Shown: positions 1-12,546, numbered from the stretch's first letter. The stretch is DNA of 64,000 bases from Pseudomonas saudimassiliensis (GCF_000939975.1 NZ_LK391969.1:1148693-1212692); one strand, 5' to 3'. Notes: a model not told the origin generated them from the sequence alone. Program-made: numbers and translations.

Positions 1-240
1 GCGCAGCAGGCGTTCGGCCAGGGCCGGCTCCAGCAGCGGGAGAATGTAATGCTCCTCCTCGTCACCAATCTGGTTCCACACCGTTTGCTGCTGCTGGGCA
101 TCGAGGTGCTGCAGCAGCTCGGCAATCTCCGCCGGTGTCAGCTCACGGAGAATGCGCCGGACACGCTTGAGCTTGCCCCTGACCAGCGCCTCGGCAACGG
201 ATTCCTGGATTTCGGCAGCGGATAGGGTTTCTTCACTCAT
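1..240 (-). CDS. mgtE: Probable magnesium transporter MgtE, N-terminus (partial)
   Basis: The first 80 codons of a gene that runs off the left edge, starting at an ATG whose complement is at 238-240. The visible part is an amphipathic, helix-rich cytoplasmic segment with the phrase PAEIAELLQHLDAQQQQTVW, which resembles the MgtE_N superhelical domain that precedes the CBS domains and the membrane channel in MgtE. The family imports Mg2+ and closes when cytoplasmic Mg2+ binds the N and CBS domains. No transmembrane part is inside the window, so the call rests on this domain only. It could be another protein carrying an MgtE_N-like domain. Confidence 0.55.
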   Translation of the reverse strand, partial: MSEETLSAAEIQESVAEALVRGKLKRVRRILRELTPAEIAELLQHLDAQQQQTVWNQIGDEEEHYILPLLEPALAERLLR

Positions 241-328
241 GGCGTGATTCCATCGGCGGTGGTTCCATTGACGCACAACCAGACGCCTGGGTTACAAGCG
301 GCAATGGCCGGCCCGCTAAAATAGCACA

Positions 329-356
329 CTGCCGCGACACCGGTTCGCCGCGGCAG
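329..356 (-). terminator. Hairpin downstream of gcvP, possible terminator
   Basis: On the minus strand an 8-bp perfect stem (CTGCCGCG / CGCGGCAG, loop of 12) begins 14 bases after the gcvP stop codon and is followed after a few bases by ATTTT. The T run is short, so this is a weak intrinsic terminator candidate. The rest of the 241-369 gap should also hold the promoter of the gene at the left edge, but I see no convincing -35/-10 pair. Confidence 0.4.
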
Positions 357-369
357 CAGCGAAACCACC

Positions 370-3258
<2,889 letters not shown>

Positions 3259-3358
3259 GCGTTCACCTCTGCTGCAGGGGAGAACCATTGGGCAACCCGG
3301 CGATGACAGGCTGGGCTGGGCCGCGGCCAATGGTCATTTCATGGATGACAACACCACC

Positions 3359-3739
3359 TCAGAGACTGGCCTGATAACCCTCGGCATCCAGCAGCTTGTC
3401 CAGCTCGCCGGTATCGGTGGGCTGGATGCGGAAGAACCAGGCGGCGCCATAGGGATCTTCGTTGACCAGCTCCGGGGTATCGGCAAGGGCTTCGTTGACC
3501 GCTATTACTTCACCGCTGACCGGCGCGTAGATATCCGAAGCGGCCTTGACCGACTCGACCACTGCGCACTCTTCGCCCGCAGTGAGCTGGCGCCCCACTT
3601 CCGGCAGCTCGATGAACACCACGTCGCCAAGCGCATCCTGGGCATGGTTGGTAATGCCCACGGTGATGGTGCCATCCGCTTCCTGGCGGCTCCATTCGTG
3701 GCTGCTGGCGTAGCGCAGTTCGCTGGGGGTATCGCTCAT
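3359..3739 (-). CDS. gcvH: Glycine cleavage system H protein
   Basis: 126 residues. It is the lipoyl-carrying shuttle of the glycine cleavage complex. The lipoylated lysine is K65 in the motif [10 protein letters not shown], and the fold is the normal single lipoyl domain (SSHEW near the N-terminus, family length about 125-130). Three in-frame ATGs exist at 3790, 3745 and 3739. I chose 3739 because GAGGA lies 8 bases upstream of it, whereas for 3745 that sequence is too close. It sits 19 bp downstream of gcvT and upstream of gcvP, so the three are probably one transcript. Confidence 0.96.
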   Translation of the reverse strand: MSDTPSELRYASSHEWSRQEADGTITVGITNHAQDALGDVVFIELPEVGRQLTAGEECAVVESVKAASDIYAPVSGEVIAVNEALADTPELVNEDPYGAAWFFRIQPTDTGELDKLLDAEGYQASL

Positions 3740-3758
3740 TTTCATGGTCCTCGATGGG

Positions 3759-4844
3759 TTATTCGAATATCGGTTTGCCGTTACGGACAAAGCCTGGACG
3801 GATCACGCGCACGTCCAGCTGCCTGCCGCGAATGTCGACCCTGGCGGTGCTGCCGGTGGCAGCCGGCACGCGGGCCAGGGCGATGGAACAGCCGAGGGTG
3901 GGGGAAAAGCTGCCGCTGGTGATCTCGCCCTCCCCGACGCCGTCCACTATCACTGTCTGATGGGCCCGCAACACGGCCCGCTCGTTCAGCACCAGGCCTA
4001 CCTGCTTCGGCTGGTCACCGGCCTGGCGCTGGGCTTCCAGGGCCTGGCGGCCGATAAAGTCGCGATCGACCGGCTCCCAGGCGATGGTCCAGCCCATGTT
4101 GGCGGCCAGCGGCGAGGTCTGCTCGTCGATGTCGGCGCCATACAGGTTCAGGCCGGCCTCCAGGCGCAGGGTATCCCGTGCGCCCAGGCCGCAGGGCTGG
4201 CAGCCAGCGTCAAGCAGTGCCTGCCAGAGCTCGGCCACCTCGTCCGCGGGCAGCATGATTTCCAGGCCGTCTTCGCCGGTGTAACCGGTGCGGGCGATGA
4301 ACCAGGTGCCTTCCGGCTGTCCTTCAAAGGGCTTGAGAATCGAGATCAGGGCAGCGCGGCTCTCGCTGAGCACGCTGGCGCAGAGCTCCCGGGCCCGCGG
4401 CCCCTGGACGGCCAGCATGGCCAGTTCGGTACGTTCGGTGAGGGTTACGGCGGCGCCGTCGACCTGCTGCTGCATCCAGGCCAGGTCCTTGTCCCGGGTG
4501 CCGGCATTGAGCACCAGCCGGTAGCCGTCTTCGGTGCGGTAGACGATGAGATCATCGAGAATACCGCCATCGATATTGAGCATGGCGCTGTACAACGCCC
4601 TGCCGATCTCGCCCAGGCGCGCCACGTCGTTGGCCAGCAGCCGCTGCAGCCAGGGTTTGGCATCCAGGCCGGTGATATCCACCACTGCCATGTGCGAGAC
4701 ATCGAACATGCCTGCGTCACGGCGGACCTGGTGATGTTCCTCGATCTGGGAGCCGTAGTGCAGCGGCATGTCCCAGCCGCCGAAATCCACCATCCGGGCA
4801 CCCGCGGCCAGGTGGCGGTCATAGAGGGGCGTTCGCTTACCCAT
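3759..4844 (-). CDS. gcvT: Aminomethyltransferase, T-protein of glycine cleavage
   Basis: 361 residues. It releases ammonia from aminomethyl-lipoyl-GcvH and gives the one-carbon unit to tetrahydrofolate. The start [21 protein letters not shown] is typical of GcvT, as are MFDVSHM and [13 protein letters not shown], and the C-terminal barrel ends in [10 protein letters not shown]-type sequence. The ATG at 4844 is preceded by AAGGAG at good spacing; the longer in-frame start at 4889 has no support. First gene of the gcvTHP operon. Only 82 bp separate it from the iron permease upstream, too little for a classical tandem glycine riboswitch, so control is by another route. Confidence 0.96.
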   Translation of the reverse strand: MGKRTPLYDRHLAAGARMVDFGGWDMPLHYGSQIEEHHQVRRDAGMFDVSHMAVVDITGLDAKPWLQRLLANDVARLGEIGRALYSAMLNIDGGILDDLIVYRTEDGYRLVLNAGTRDKDLAWMQQQVDGAAVTLTERTELAMLAVQGPRARELCASVLSESRAALISILKPFEGQPEGTWFIARTGYTGEDGLEIMLPADEVAELWQALLDAGCQPCGLGARDTLRLEAGLNLYGADIDEQTSPLAANMGWTIAWEPVDRDFIGRQALEAQRQAGDQPKQVGLVLNERAVLRAHQTVIVDGVGEGEITSGSFSPTLGCSIALARVPAATGSTARVDIRGRQLDVRVIRPGFVRNGKPIFE

Positions 4845-4926
4845 GGCTGCTCCTTGGGGTGACGGGTCAATGCCTGATTGTAGCCACAATGATCGGGCTT
4901 TGGCAGTTTCTCACCCGGGCCGTGCT

Positions 4927-6555
4927 TCAGCGGCGCCCGGAGCGCCGAATCAACACGATCACCGGCAGCAATCCGACCGCCACCAGGGTCAGCGCCGGCA
5001 AGGACGCTCGGGTCCAGTCGCCTTCGGTGGTCAGGGCGTGGATGCGTACCGCCAGGGTATCCCAGCCGAAGGGGCGCATCAGCAGGGTCGCGGGCATTTC
5101 CTTGAGTACATCGACAAAGACCAGCAACCCGGCGCTGAGGATGCCGGGTAATAGCAGGGGAACGTAGATCCGCCAGAACACCACCCAGCCGGGCTGGCCG
5201 AGACTCTGCGCCGCTTCCGGCAGCGAGGGCCGGATGCGCGCCAGGGACGTATCCAGCGGTCCGTAGGCCACCGCCATGAAGCGGATCAGATAGGCCAGCA
5301 GCAGCGCAAACAGGCCGCCCAGCAACAGGGGCGCGGGATTGGCCATGCCAAGCCAGCCCTGCAGCGGCACCACCAGCTGGTTATCCAGGTAACTGAAGAA
5401 GAACATGATGCCCACCGCCAGGACCGAGCCGGGTAAGGCGTAGCCCAGGTTGGCCAGGGCAATGGCGCTGCGCACCCGGCGTATCGGCTGCAGCCGCTGG
5501 GCCAGCACTAGCAGGATGGCGACGCTGACGGTCAGCGCGGCGGCGATGGCTCCCAGGGTCAGGGTGTTGCGGATCAGCCCCCAGTAGCGGCTGTCCAGAT
5601 CGGCGATGCCGCTGCTCAGCAGCCAGTACAGCAGTTGGGCCACCGGGATGATGAAGGCAATCGACAGCACCAGCAGGCAGTAGCCGCTGGCCAGCCAGGC
5701 CACAGGTCCCCGAAGCCGATAGAGGGCGCCCTTGCGCGGCTTGTCGTTGGCCGGAAAGCGCTTGCTGCGGCCCTGGGCACGACGCTCGGCAAAGAGCGCA
5801 AGGAACACGAACAGCAGCAGCAGGCTGGCCAGCTGGGTGGCGCTCTGCAAGCTGAAAAAGCCGTACCAGGTCTTGTAGATGGCCGTGGTGAAGGTGTCGT
5901 AGTTGAATACCGACACCGCGCCGAAGTCGGCCAGGGTTTCCATGATCGCCAGCGCGGTGCCAGCGCTGATGGCCGGGCGCGCCATGGGAATGGCCACCCG
6001 CCAGAAACCCTGCCAGGGCGTCTGCCCGAGAATCCGCGACGCCTCCATCAGGCCCCGGCCCTGGGCGAGGAAGGCGCTGCGCGCGAGCATGTAGACGTAG
6101 GGATAGAACACCAGCACCAGGGTCATGATCACCCCGCCGGTGGAGCGGATCGGCGGCAAGCGGAAATCATTGCCGAACCATTCCCGACCTAGGCTCTGCA
6201 GCGGGCCGGCAAAGTCCAGCAGCCCGACCATGACGAAGGCCAGCACATAGGCTGGCACGGCAAAGGGCAGCATCAGCGCCCAGTCCAGCCAGCGCCGCCC
6301 CGGAAATTCACACAGGCTGGTCAGCCAGGCCAGGCTCACCCCCAGCAGGATCACCCCCGCCCCCACCCCCAGGATCAACCAAAGGGTATTGCCGATCAGG
6401 CGCAGCATCTGCGTCTGCAGCAGGTGGCCCCAGATCTGCGGATCGATAGCCTGCCAGCTGATCAGCAGCACCAGCAGCGGCATCAATACCAGCGCGGCGG
6501 ACAGGTAGGCGACGAGTTGCCAGCGTGTTTTCCTGGCGATGGAGGGAAGAGGCAC
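4927..6555 (-). CDS. fbpB: Ferric iron ABC transporter permease (FbpB/SfuB type)
   Basis: 542 residues from the GTG at 6555. This is a duplicated binding-protein-dependent permease of about 12 predicted membrane segments; each half carries an EAA-type loop (for example EASRILGQTPWQGFWRVAIP and EAAQSLGQPGWVVFWRIYVP). The family moves Fe3+ from the periplasmic binding protein across the inner membrane. AGGA stands 8 bases upstream of the GTG; alternative ATGs at 6591 and 6630 fall within or upstream of the intergenic hairpin. It follows the iron-binding protein gene, as in fbpAB/hitAB. No ATPase gene lies next to it in this window. Confidence 0.88.
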   Translation of the reverse strand: MPLPSIARKTRWQLVAYLSAALVLMPLLVLLISWQAIDPQIWGHLLQTQMLRLIGNTLWLILGVGAGVILLGVSLAWLTSLCEFPGRRWLDWALMLPFAVPAYVLAFVMVGLLDFAGPLQSLGREWFGNDFRLPPIRSTGGVIMTLVLVFYPYVYMLARSAFLAQGRGLMEASRILGQTPWQGFWRVAIPMARPAISAGTALAIMETLADFGAVSVFNYDTFTTAIYKTWYGFFSLQSATQLASLLLLFVFLALFAERRAQGRSKRFPANDKPRKGALYRLRGPVAWLASGYCLLVLSIAFIIPVAQLLYWLLSSGIADLDSRYWGLIRNTLTLGAIAAALTVSVAILLVLAQRLQPIRRVRSAIALANLGYALPGSVLAVGIMFFFSYLDNQLVVPLQGWLGMANPAPLLLGGLFALLLAYLIRFMAVAYGPLDTSLARIRPSLPEAAQSLGQPGWVVFWRIYVPLLLPGILSAGLLVFVDVLKEMPATLLMRPFGWDTLAVRIHALTTEGDWTRASLPALTLVAVGLLPVIVLIRRSGRR

Positions 6556-6582
6556 TGACAACGTCCTGTGGTTATAAACGAA

Positions 6583-6610
6583 CACGCCCATCGGAGGGCC
6601 GACGGGCGTG
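6583..6610 (-). terminator. Intergenic hairpin between fbpA and fbpB
   Basis: A 12-bp stem with one mismatch (CACGCCCGTCGG / CCGATGGGCGTG read on the minus strand, 4-base loop) followed by GTTTAT. It lies between the binding-protein gene and the permease gene. A partial terminator here would give more binding protein than permease, as is common in ABC uptake operons; that role is inferred. Confidence 0.5.
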
Positions 6611-6665
6611 CAGTATATAGCAAGCGGCACCGTCGGGGTTTACCCCGACGGCATGGCGCTGCGGA

Positions 6666-7667
6666 TCAGTTCCAGCCCAGGCGATCCATCAGCATGATGG
6701 CCTCGGGCTGACGGCGACCGGCCACTTCGATATTGACGTTATCGGCCTTGAAATCACCCCAGGCGGCCACTTCCGCGGAGGGCTCCAGGGAAGCGTTGGC
6801 CGGGAACTCCATATTCACGTCGGCGAAGACGCGCTGGGCTTCCTCGGTGGTCATCCACTCCAGCAGCTTGGTTGCCTCTTCCGGCTGCTTGGCGTGCTTG
6901 GTCACACCGGCACCGGAGATGTTGACGTGCACGCCACGGTCTTCCTGGTTCGGCCAGAACAGCTTGACCTTCACATCGGGCTCGGCGGTGTGCAGGCGAC
7001 CGAAGTAGTAGGAGTTGACGATACCCACGTCGCACTGGCCGGCGTCGATGGCCTTCAGCAGGGCAGTGTCATCGGAGAACACCGGAGTCGCCAGGTTGGC
7101 CAGCCAGCCCTGGATCACTTCGGTGGTCTTCTCTTCACCGATGGACTCCAGCATGGTGGCGACCAGCGACTGGTTGTAGACCTTCTTCGAGGTACGCAGG
7201 CACACGCGGCCCTTCCACTGGTCGTCGGCCAGCGCCTCGTAAGTGCTCAGCTCTTCCGGCTTGACCCGCTCGGTAGAGTAAGCAATGGTCCGGGCGCGCA
7301 GGGACAGGCCGGTCCACATGTCGTTGCTGGAACGCAGGTGCGCCGGGATGTTTTCCTTGATGGTGGCCGAATCAACCTTGCGGAACAGGTCCTGCTCCTC
7401 GGCCTGCCACAGGTTACCCGCATCCACGGTCATGAACATATCGGCCGGAGTATTGGCCCCTTCAGCCCGCAGGCGGGCCATCAGCGGCGCTTCCTTGTCG
7501 GTGATGAAGTTGATCTCGACGCCGGTCTTTTCAGTGTACATTTCGAAAACCGGCTTGATCAGGTGATCCTGGCGGGAGGAGTACACCACCAGTTCCTTGG
7601 CCTGGGCAACGCTGGTAAAGGCGGTGGCCGCCAGGGTCAGGGCGACGAGGTTACGGGTAAAGGACAT
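6666..7667 (-). CDS. fbpA: Periplasmic ferric iron-binding protein
   Basis: 333 residues with a Sec signal peptide (cleavage expected after AQA at residues 21-23) and mature start [16 protein letters not shown], characteristic of FbpA/FutA class ferric-binding proteins. The paired tyrosines in NSYYFGRL match the Fe3+-binding tyrosines of this family. It captures Fe3+ in the periplasm and delivers it to the permease encoded just downstream. A strong Fur box lies about 36-55 bp upstream, so induction under iron limitation is expected. Confidence 0.93.
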   Translation of the reverse strand: MSFTRNLVALTLAATAFTSVAQAKELVVYSSRQDHLIKPVFEMYTEKTGVEINFITDKEAPLMARLRAEGANTPADMFMTVDAGNLWQAEEQDLFRKVDSATIKENIPAHLRSSNDMWTGLSLRARTIAYSTERVKPEELSTYEALADDQWKGRVCLRTSKKVYNQSLVATMLESIGEEKTTEVIQGWLANLATPVFSDDTALLKAIDAGQCDVGIVNSYYFGRLHTAEPDVKVKLFWPNQEDRGVHVNISGAGVTKHAKQPEEATKLLEWMTTEEAQRVFADVNMEFPANASLEPSAEVAAWGDFKADNVNIEVAGRRQPEAIMLMDRLGWN

Positions 7668-7702
7668 CGGAGAAAGCCTCTGGGTCGAAATCGAACCCAG
7701 AT

Positions 7703-7721
7703 GATAATGATTTTAATTCTT
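7703..7721. promoter_or_regulatory. Fur box upstream of fbpA
   Basis: GATAATGATTTTAATTCTT agrees with the 19-bp Fur consensus at 14 of 19 positions, with the left half-site perfect. It lies just upstream of the iron-binding protein gene, where iron-loaded Fur would block transcription. Confidence 0.75.
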
Positions 7722-7754
7722 CCAATCCAGAGCGCAGCCGAAAAAATCCGGTTT

Positions 7755-9017
7755 TCAGCTGGCGCCCGCCCCGTCCGCCCGCAGTTCCGGCGACTGCGCC
7801 AACGGCGGCAACTTGCTGCCGAGACCCATGGCGCGCCGGATGACGCCTGCCTTGAGCATGCCTTGCCCGTCGAGCCACTGCATTCCGGCATTGCGTATCC
7901 AACGCAGCGGCAGCGCATCGGCGTGGAATAGCCGTTCAAACCCTTCCATGGCCGCCATCATCGACAGGTTGGCCGCCATCCGCCGGCGCTCGTAGCGCTG
8001 CAGCACCGGCAGGCTGGCGATATCCTCGCCCCGCTGCAGCGCCGCGATCAGCACATCGGCCAGCTCGGCCACGTCCAGCAGCCCGAGATTCACGCCCTGC
8101 CCCGCCAGCGGGTGGATGCTGTGGGCCGCATCTCCGACCAAGGCCAGCCCAGGCTGGACGTAACGCCGCGCGTGGCGCTGGCGCAGCGGAATACAGTGGC
8201 GCTGGTCGCTGTGGAGGATTCGGCCCAGCCGGCCTTCGAAGGCGCCTTCCAGCTCGGCGGCGAACCCGGCCTCGTCCAGCGCCATGATCCGCTGGGCTGC
8301 CTCGGGCAGCAGCGACCAGACAATCGAGCAGTAATGCCCCCCGTCACGGTCGTTGAGCGGCAGCAGGGCCAACGGACCGGTGGGCAGGAAGCACTGCCAG
8401 GCAGTGTCCTCATGGGGCCGCTCGGTGCGAATGGTGGTGACGACCGCATGGTGCAGGTAATCCCACTCGCGCAGGGTAAAACCGGCCAATTCACGCAACC
8501 GGGAGCGGGCGCCGTCAGCCGCCACGACCAAGGGCGCCAGCAGCGCCTCGGTGTTATCCAGCTGCAGGCGCCAGCCGGCATCACCCCGGATCAGATCGGT
8601 GACTCGGCGCTCGCCGAGCAGGGAGACACCAGTACCAGCCAGGCTATCCAGCACGGCCTGCTGCACGCGGCGATTCTCGACAATGTGCCCGAGACGGTTT
8701 TCCCCCAGCACGCTGGCATCGAAGCGGATTTCCCCGGTGCCCTCGCCGTCCCACACACACATGTGGCGGTAGGGGCTGCGCCACTGTGACGTGATGCGAT
8801 CCCAGGCGCCGAGGTTGGCCAGGATATTTTCCGATGCGGCGCTCAGCGCGCTTACCCGGGGATCGTAGCCCGACACCGTGGCGGGCACCGGCAGGGGCTG
8901 GTCCAGGGGTATGGCGTCCAGTACCGCCACGCGCAGCGAGGTATCGGCCAGGGCCCGGGCCAGGGTCGCGCCGACCATGCCGGCACCCACAATGATCAGG
9001 TCAAACTGCTGCGCCAT
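7755..9017 (-). CDS. ubiI: UbiI/VisC-type FAD-dependent monooxygenase (ubiquinone synthesis)
   Basis: 420 residues. It has the N-terminal dinucleotide motif LIIVGAGMVGA and the second FAD motif GDAAHSIHPLAGQGVNLGL, characteristic of the UbiH/UbiF/UbiI/VisC hydroxylases that add ring oxygens during ubiquinone synthesis. The neighbour ubiH is homologous; by position after pepP-ubiH this one corresponds to visC/ubiI. I used the ATG at 9017, which has GGAG at good spacing. An alternative ATG at 9044 overlaps the ubiH stop codon and would add nine residues. Which hydroxylation it performs (C5 or C6) cannot be settled by eye. Confidence 0.88.
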   Translation of the reverse strand: MAQQFDLIIVGAGMVGATLARALADTSLRVAVLDAIPLDQPLPVPATVSGYDPRVSALSAASENILANLGAWDRITSQWRSPYRHMCVWDGEGTGEIRFDASVLGENRLGHIVENRRVQQAVLDSLAGTGVSLLGERRVTDLIRGDAGWRLQLDNTEALLAPLVVAADGARSRLRELAGFTLREWDYLHHAVVTTIRTERPHEDTAWQCFLPTGPLALLPLNDRDGGHYCSIVWSLLPEAAQRIMALDEAGFAAELEGAFEGRLGRILHSDQRHCIPLRQRHARRYVQPGLALVGDAAHSIHPLAGQGVNLGLLDVAELADVLIAALQRGEDIASLPVLQRYERRRMAANLSMMAAMEGFERLFHADALPLRWIRNAGMQWLDGQGMLKAGVIRRAMGLGSKLPPLAQSPELRADGAGAS

Positions 9018-9040
9018 GGTATCTCCGGATACAGTGCTGT

Positions 9041-10234
9041 TCATCCCCGCAACCCCATGCCCTGCCGGGCAAACAGGCTCTTGAGCGGTGGCAGCAGGTC
9101 CAGCGCCAGCAAACCGGCGTTACGACCGGATACCAGCGCCGGGTTGCGGTTGCTGAACAACCGCGTCAGGTAATGGCTGAAGGCGACGGTCGCCGCCTGG
9201 TCGGCAAACTGGCCGTCGAGGTAGCCCTGCAATACGGCCAGCGAGCCGGGATCGCGCTGCTCCCGGCCGGCCTGCTGCAAGCGGTCGGCCAGCGCCATGG
9301 CATCGCGCAGGGACAGGTTGAAACCCTGGCCGGCAATCGGGTGCAGGCTATGGGCGGCATTGCCCAGCACCACCAGATGGGGGCGCACCTGCTCCTCGGC
9401 CTCGATCAGGTTCAGCGGATAACTGGCCCGTTCGCCGACCTTGGTCAGCGCGCCCATGCGAAAGCCAAAGGCGGCTTGCAGACGCTGGAGGAAGTCGGCA
9501 TCCGGTAACGCCGCCACGGCCTCGGCGACGTCCACCGGCAGGCTCCAGACCAGCGCACTGCGTTGTCCTGACAAGGGTAACAAGGCCAGCGGCCCGCTGT
9601 CGGTGAAGCGTTCGTAGGCAACCCCGGCGTGGCCATCGGCGGAGGTGATATTGGCGATCACCGCTACCTGTTGATAAGGGTTTACCTTGCGCCGAATGCC
9701 CAGTTGATCGAGCAAACCGGACCGTCCGCCATCAGCGATGACCAGCAGATCCGACGCCAACTGCTGCGGGCCGTCGGGGGTCTGCACATCCAGCGCGTAA
9801 CCACCCGGCCGCGGCCGCGCCTGGGACACCCGCGCCGGTGCCAGCCACTCGATGGCCTGCCGATCCAGCGCGCCGAGCAGCACCTCGCCCAGCCAGGCGT
9901 TCTCGACGATGTAGCCCAGCGCCGGCACGCCCTCGTCGGCAGCATTGATCCGGGCCGAGCCGGGGTGGCCGCGATCCGATACATGGATCTGCCGGATCGG
10001 CTCGGCGCGGCGGGCCAGCTCAGTCCAGACGCCCAGGCGCTCGAACAGCCGCCGGCTGCCGTGGGACAGCGCGGTGGAACGGTTGTCGTAGCTCGGTTGC
10101 CAGCCACCTTCGACCGGCGGCTGGGCCTCGACCAGGCGAATGGACCAGTCGTTCTGGCGGGCGCCCCCCTGCAGGGCCAGCGCCAGGCTGGCACCAACCA
10201 TGCCGCCGCCGACAATATCCAGGCGGACGGTCAC
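9041..10234 (-). CDS. ubiH: 2-octaprenyl-6-methoxyphenyl hydroxylase UbiH
   Basis: 397 residues. FAD monooxygenase with the motifs LDIVGGGMVGASLALAL at the N-terminus, RSTALSHGSRRLFERLG, and GNAAHSLHPIAGQGFNLSL for flavin binding. It acts on the membrane-bound ubiquinone intermediates. The start is a GTG overlapping the pepP stop codon (GTGA), so translation is probably coupled to pepP. The gene order pepP-ubiH-ubiI is conserved through gammaproteobacteria and supports the name. Confidence 0.92.
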   Translation of the reverse strand: MTVRLDIVGGGMVGASLALALQGGARQNDWSIRLVEAQPPVEGGWQPSYDNRSTALSHGSRRLFERLGVWTELARRAEPIRQIHVSDRGHPGSARINAADEGVPALGYIVENAWLGEVLLGALDRQAIEWLAPARVSQARPRPGGYALDVQTPDGPQQLASDLLVIADGGRSGLLDQLGIRRKVNPYQQVAVIANITSADGHAGVAYERFTDSGPLALLPLSGQRSALVWSLPVDVAEAVAALPDADFLQRLQAAFGFRMGALTKVGERASYPLNLIEAEEQVRPHLVVLGNAAHSLHPIAGQGFNLSLRDAMALADRLQQAGREQRDPGSLAVLQGYLDGQFADQAATVAFSHYLTRLFSNRNPALVSGRNAGLLALDLLPPLKSLFARQGMGLRG

Positions 10235-11571
10235 GCCACCACGCCTGCCGCATTGCGGGACCGGGCCATCAGCGCTTCGATTTCATCGGCCTCCCGGGGT
10301 ACGTTGCCGGTGAGCACATCGTGGCCCTCACGGGTCACCACCACGTCATCCTCGATGCGGATACCGATACCGCGCCATTTGGCCGGCACATCCAGGTTAT
10401 CCGGTGCGATGTAGATGCCCGGCTCGACGGTCATCACCATGCCCGGCTCCAGCACGCGCCATTCGCCACCTACCCGGTATTCGCCGACATCGTGCACATC
10501 CATGCCCAGCCAGTGGCCGGCGCGGTGCATGTAGAAGGGCCGGTAGGCGCCGCTGACGATCAACTCTTCCAGCTCACCGCGCAGCAGCCCCAGCTCCAGC
10601 AGACCGGCGGTGATCACCCGCACGGTGGCATCATGGGCCTCGTTCCAGTCCCGCCCCGGGCCGATCACCGCGAAGGCGGCGGCCTGGGCCTTGAGCACGA
10701 TATCGTAGATGGCCCGTTGTTCGGGGCTGAAGCGGCCGTTGGCCGGAAAGGTGCGGGTAATATCGCTGGCATAGCAATCCAGCTCACAGCCCGCGTCTAT
10801 CAGTATCAGGTCGCCGTCGCGGATCTGGCTGCTGTTCTCGGTGTAGTGCAGGATGCAGGCGTTGCGCCCGGCGGCAACAATCGAGGCATAGGCCGGGGCG
10901 CGGCTGCCGTGGCGCATGAAGGTATGCTGCAGTTCGGCCTCCAGCTGGTACTCATACATCCCCGGGCGGCACACCTCCATGGCGCGGACGTGTGCCTCGG
11001 CGGAGATATCCCCGGCGGCCTGCATGACGCGGATTTCCGCCGCGCTCTTGTACAGGCGCATGTCATGCAGTAGATGATCCAGCGCCACGAACTCCTTCGG
11101 CGGCTCGGCACCCATGCGTGCCTTGCTGCGGATGGTGTTGATCCATCCGGTCAGGCGCATATCGAATTCCTGGTTGGCGCCCATGGCGTAGTAGACCCGC
11201 TCGCGGCCCTCGATCAGCCCCGGCAGGATGTCGTCCACATCGGCGATCGGAAAAGCATCATCGGCGCCGTACTCCGTGACCGCGCCGTCCTGGCCAGCGC
11301 GGTAGCCGTCCCACAACTCGCGTTCCGGATCCTTCTCCCGGCAGAACAGGACGTACTCACCATGCTCGCGGTCCGGAATCAGCACCGCCACCGCTTCCGG
11401 CTCCGGGAAACCGGTCAGGTACTGAAAGTCGCTGTCCTGGCGGTAGGGGTATTCCGCGTCGCGGTTACGGATATGAACCGGGGCGGCCGGCAGGATGGCG
11501 ATACTGTTGGGTTCCATCTGCGCCATCAGCGCCTTGCGGCGGCGGGCATATTCCTGCTTGCTGATATACAT
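10231..11571 (-). CDS. pepP: Xaa-Pro aminopeptidase (aminopeptidase P II)
   Basis: 446 residues. It removes N-terminal residues preceding proline, using two Mn2+ ions. The N-terminal domain starts MYISKQEYARRRKALMAQM; the pita-bread metal ligands are visible in LIDAGCELDCYASDITRTFP (two Asp), HRAGHWLGMDVHDVG (His), TVEPGIYI (Glu) and RIEDDVVVT (Glu). The ATG at 11571 follows a GAAGAG-like ribosome site; an upstream extension in frame is unsupported. It lies 11 bp after ygfB and overlaps ubiH. Confidence 0.95.
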   Translation of the reverse strand: MYISKQEYARRRKALMAQMEPNSIAILPAAPVHIRNRDAEYPYRQDSDFQYLTGFPEPEAVAVLIPDREHGEYVLFCREKDPERELWDGYRAGQDGAVTEYGADDAFPIADVDDILPGLIEGRERVYYAMGANQEFDMRLTGWINTIRSKARMGAEPPKEFVALDHLLHDMRLYKSAAEIRVMQAAGDISAEAHVRAMEVCRPGMYEYQLEAELQHTFMRHGSRAPAYASIVAAGRNACILHYTENSSQIRDGDLILIDAGCELDCYASDITRTFPANGRFSPEQRAIYDIVLKAQAAAFAVIGPGRDWNEAHDATVRVITAGLLELGLLRGELEELIVSGAYRPFYMHRAGHWLGMDVHDVGEYRVGGEWRVLEPGMVMTVEPGIYIAPDNLDVPAKWRGIGIRIEDDVVVTREGHDVLTGNVPREADEIEALMARSRNAAGVVA

Positions 11572-11582
11572 GGACTCTTCTC

Positions 11583-12155
11583 TCAGTGCAGTGAAGCGGG
11601 CGGTTGGTCCGGGGCCTGGTCGGTCGGCTGGCACTCGCTGAACAGTAGCAGAACCGCCATGCGCACGTACTCCGAGACCTCCATGAAATCGGCCTCGTTG
11701 GCCTCCGATTCCTCCAGGTCGCTCTGCACCTGGGCGATGGCGGCGAAGTCGGCCAGCACGCTGTCGGCCTCCTCGCTGAGCTTGCCCTCGCGCCCGACCA
11801 GGCCGAAGCCGCCGAGAAAGCCCTCGCACCACTGCCCCAGCGCCAGGGTCCGGTGATCAATGGCGGCGTCATCATCGGGCAGCAGCAACACCAGATCGAA
11901 GCCGCTGCCGGCAAGCTGCGCCAGGCTGGCATCATACAGCTGGATCAGCAGCACCTTGTCGGCCTCGGACAGGCTGCCGCGGCCATCGATGACTTCACTT
12001 GCCACCTGCAGCCAGGTGCCATGGTCGAGCCGCCCACCGGCGGCAAGGCGACCCACCAGATGACCGTGCAGTTCAGCGGGAAAACCGGCGGCAGACTGTT
12101 CGGTGAACATCTGGTCGACTCGATCGTAATCAAAAACGGCGGGCATCAGAGCCAT
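11583..12155 (-). CDS. ygfB: YgfB/UPF0149 family protein
   Basis: 190 residues, all helical and acidic, with the family features LHGHLVGRLAAGG near the N-terminus and WCEGFLGGFGL in the middle. The family has a structure but no enzymatic role; in Pseudomonas aeruginosa YgfB is reported to dampen AlpA-dependent expression of ampDh3 and so influence beta-lactam response. It heads the ygfB-pepP-ubiH-ubiI operon and is divergent from the zapB-like/zapA pair, the standard pseudomonad arrangement. A second in-frame ATG three codons in is possible. Confidence 0.9.
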   Translation of the reverse strand: MALMPAVFDYDRVDQMFTEQSAAGFPAELHGHLVGRLAAGGRLDHGTWLQVASEVIDGRGSLSEADKVLLIQLYDASLAQLAGSGFDLVLLLPDDDAAIDHRTLALGQWCEGFLGGFGLVGREGKLSEEADSVLADFAAIAQVQSDLEESEANEADFMEVSEYVRMAVLLLFSECQPTDQAPDQPPASLH

Positions 12156-12336
12156 GGTTTACTGGCCTCTCGAAACATGGGCGGATATCGGGCTGGGAAG
12201 CTTCTCTTAACTGGCATATCCTACAGACCAGAGCGCCCCGGGAACAACCTGGGACAGGTCGACAGATTCCCACAACGGGTTTGACCGCCTTGGCGGCCCC
12301 CTCTATAGTTCCCCGACAGCGGGGATGGCAGACTAT

Positions 12337-12546
12337 ATGGACAATTCCAGCATCAACGACCTGATCGAGAAAGTAGACCGGTTGATCGCCATCTGCGATC
12401 GACTGCAACAACAGAACCACCAGCTCCTGGCCCAGGAACGTTCCTGGCGTGATGAACGATTGCAACTGATCGAGAAGAACGATTTGGCCCGGCAGAAGGT
12501 CGAAGCCATGATATTGCGTCTGAAATCCCTGGAGCACGATTCATGA
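12337..12546 (+). CDS. ZapB-like small coiled-coil protein (TIGR02449 type)
   Basis: 69 residues, almost entirely a heptad-rich coiled coil (INDLIEKVDRLIAICDRLQQQ and following). Its position directly before zapA, sharing an ATGA overlap, and its length match the TIGR02449 family, probably partners of ZapA in stabilising the division ring. The ATG at 12337 is preceded by GGGGATGG; an alternative ATG at 12325 would add four residues. Confidence 0.78.
   Translation: MDNSSINDLIEKVDRLIAICDRLQQQNHQLLAQERSWRDERLQLIEKNDLARQKVEAMILRLKSLEHDS

Noticed and set aside
4845-4926. Glycine riboswitch upstream of gcvT
   Set aside because: The 82-bp gap is too short for a tandem glycine aptamer and no aptamer core was recognised.
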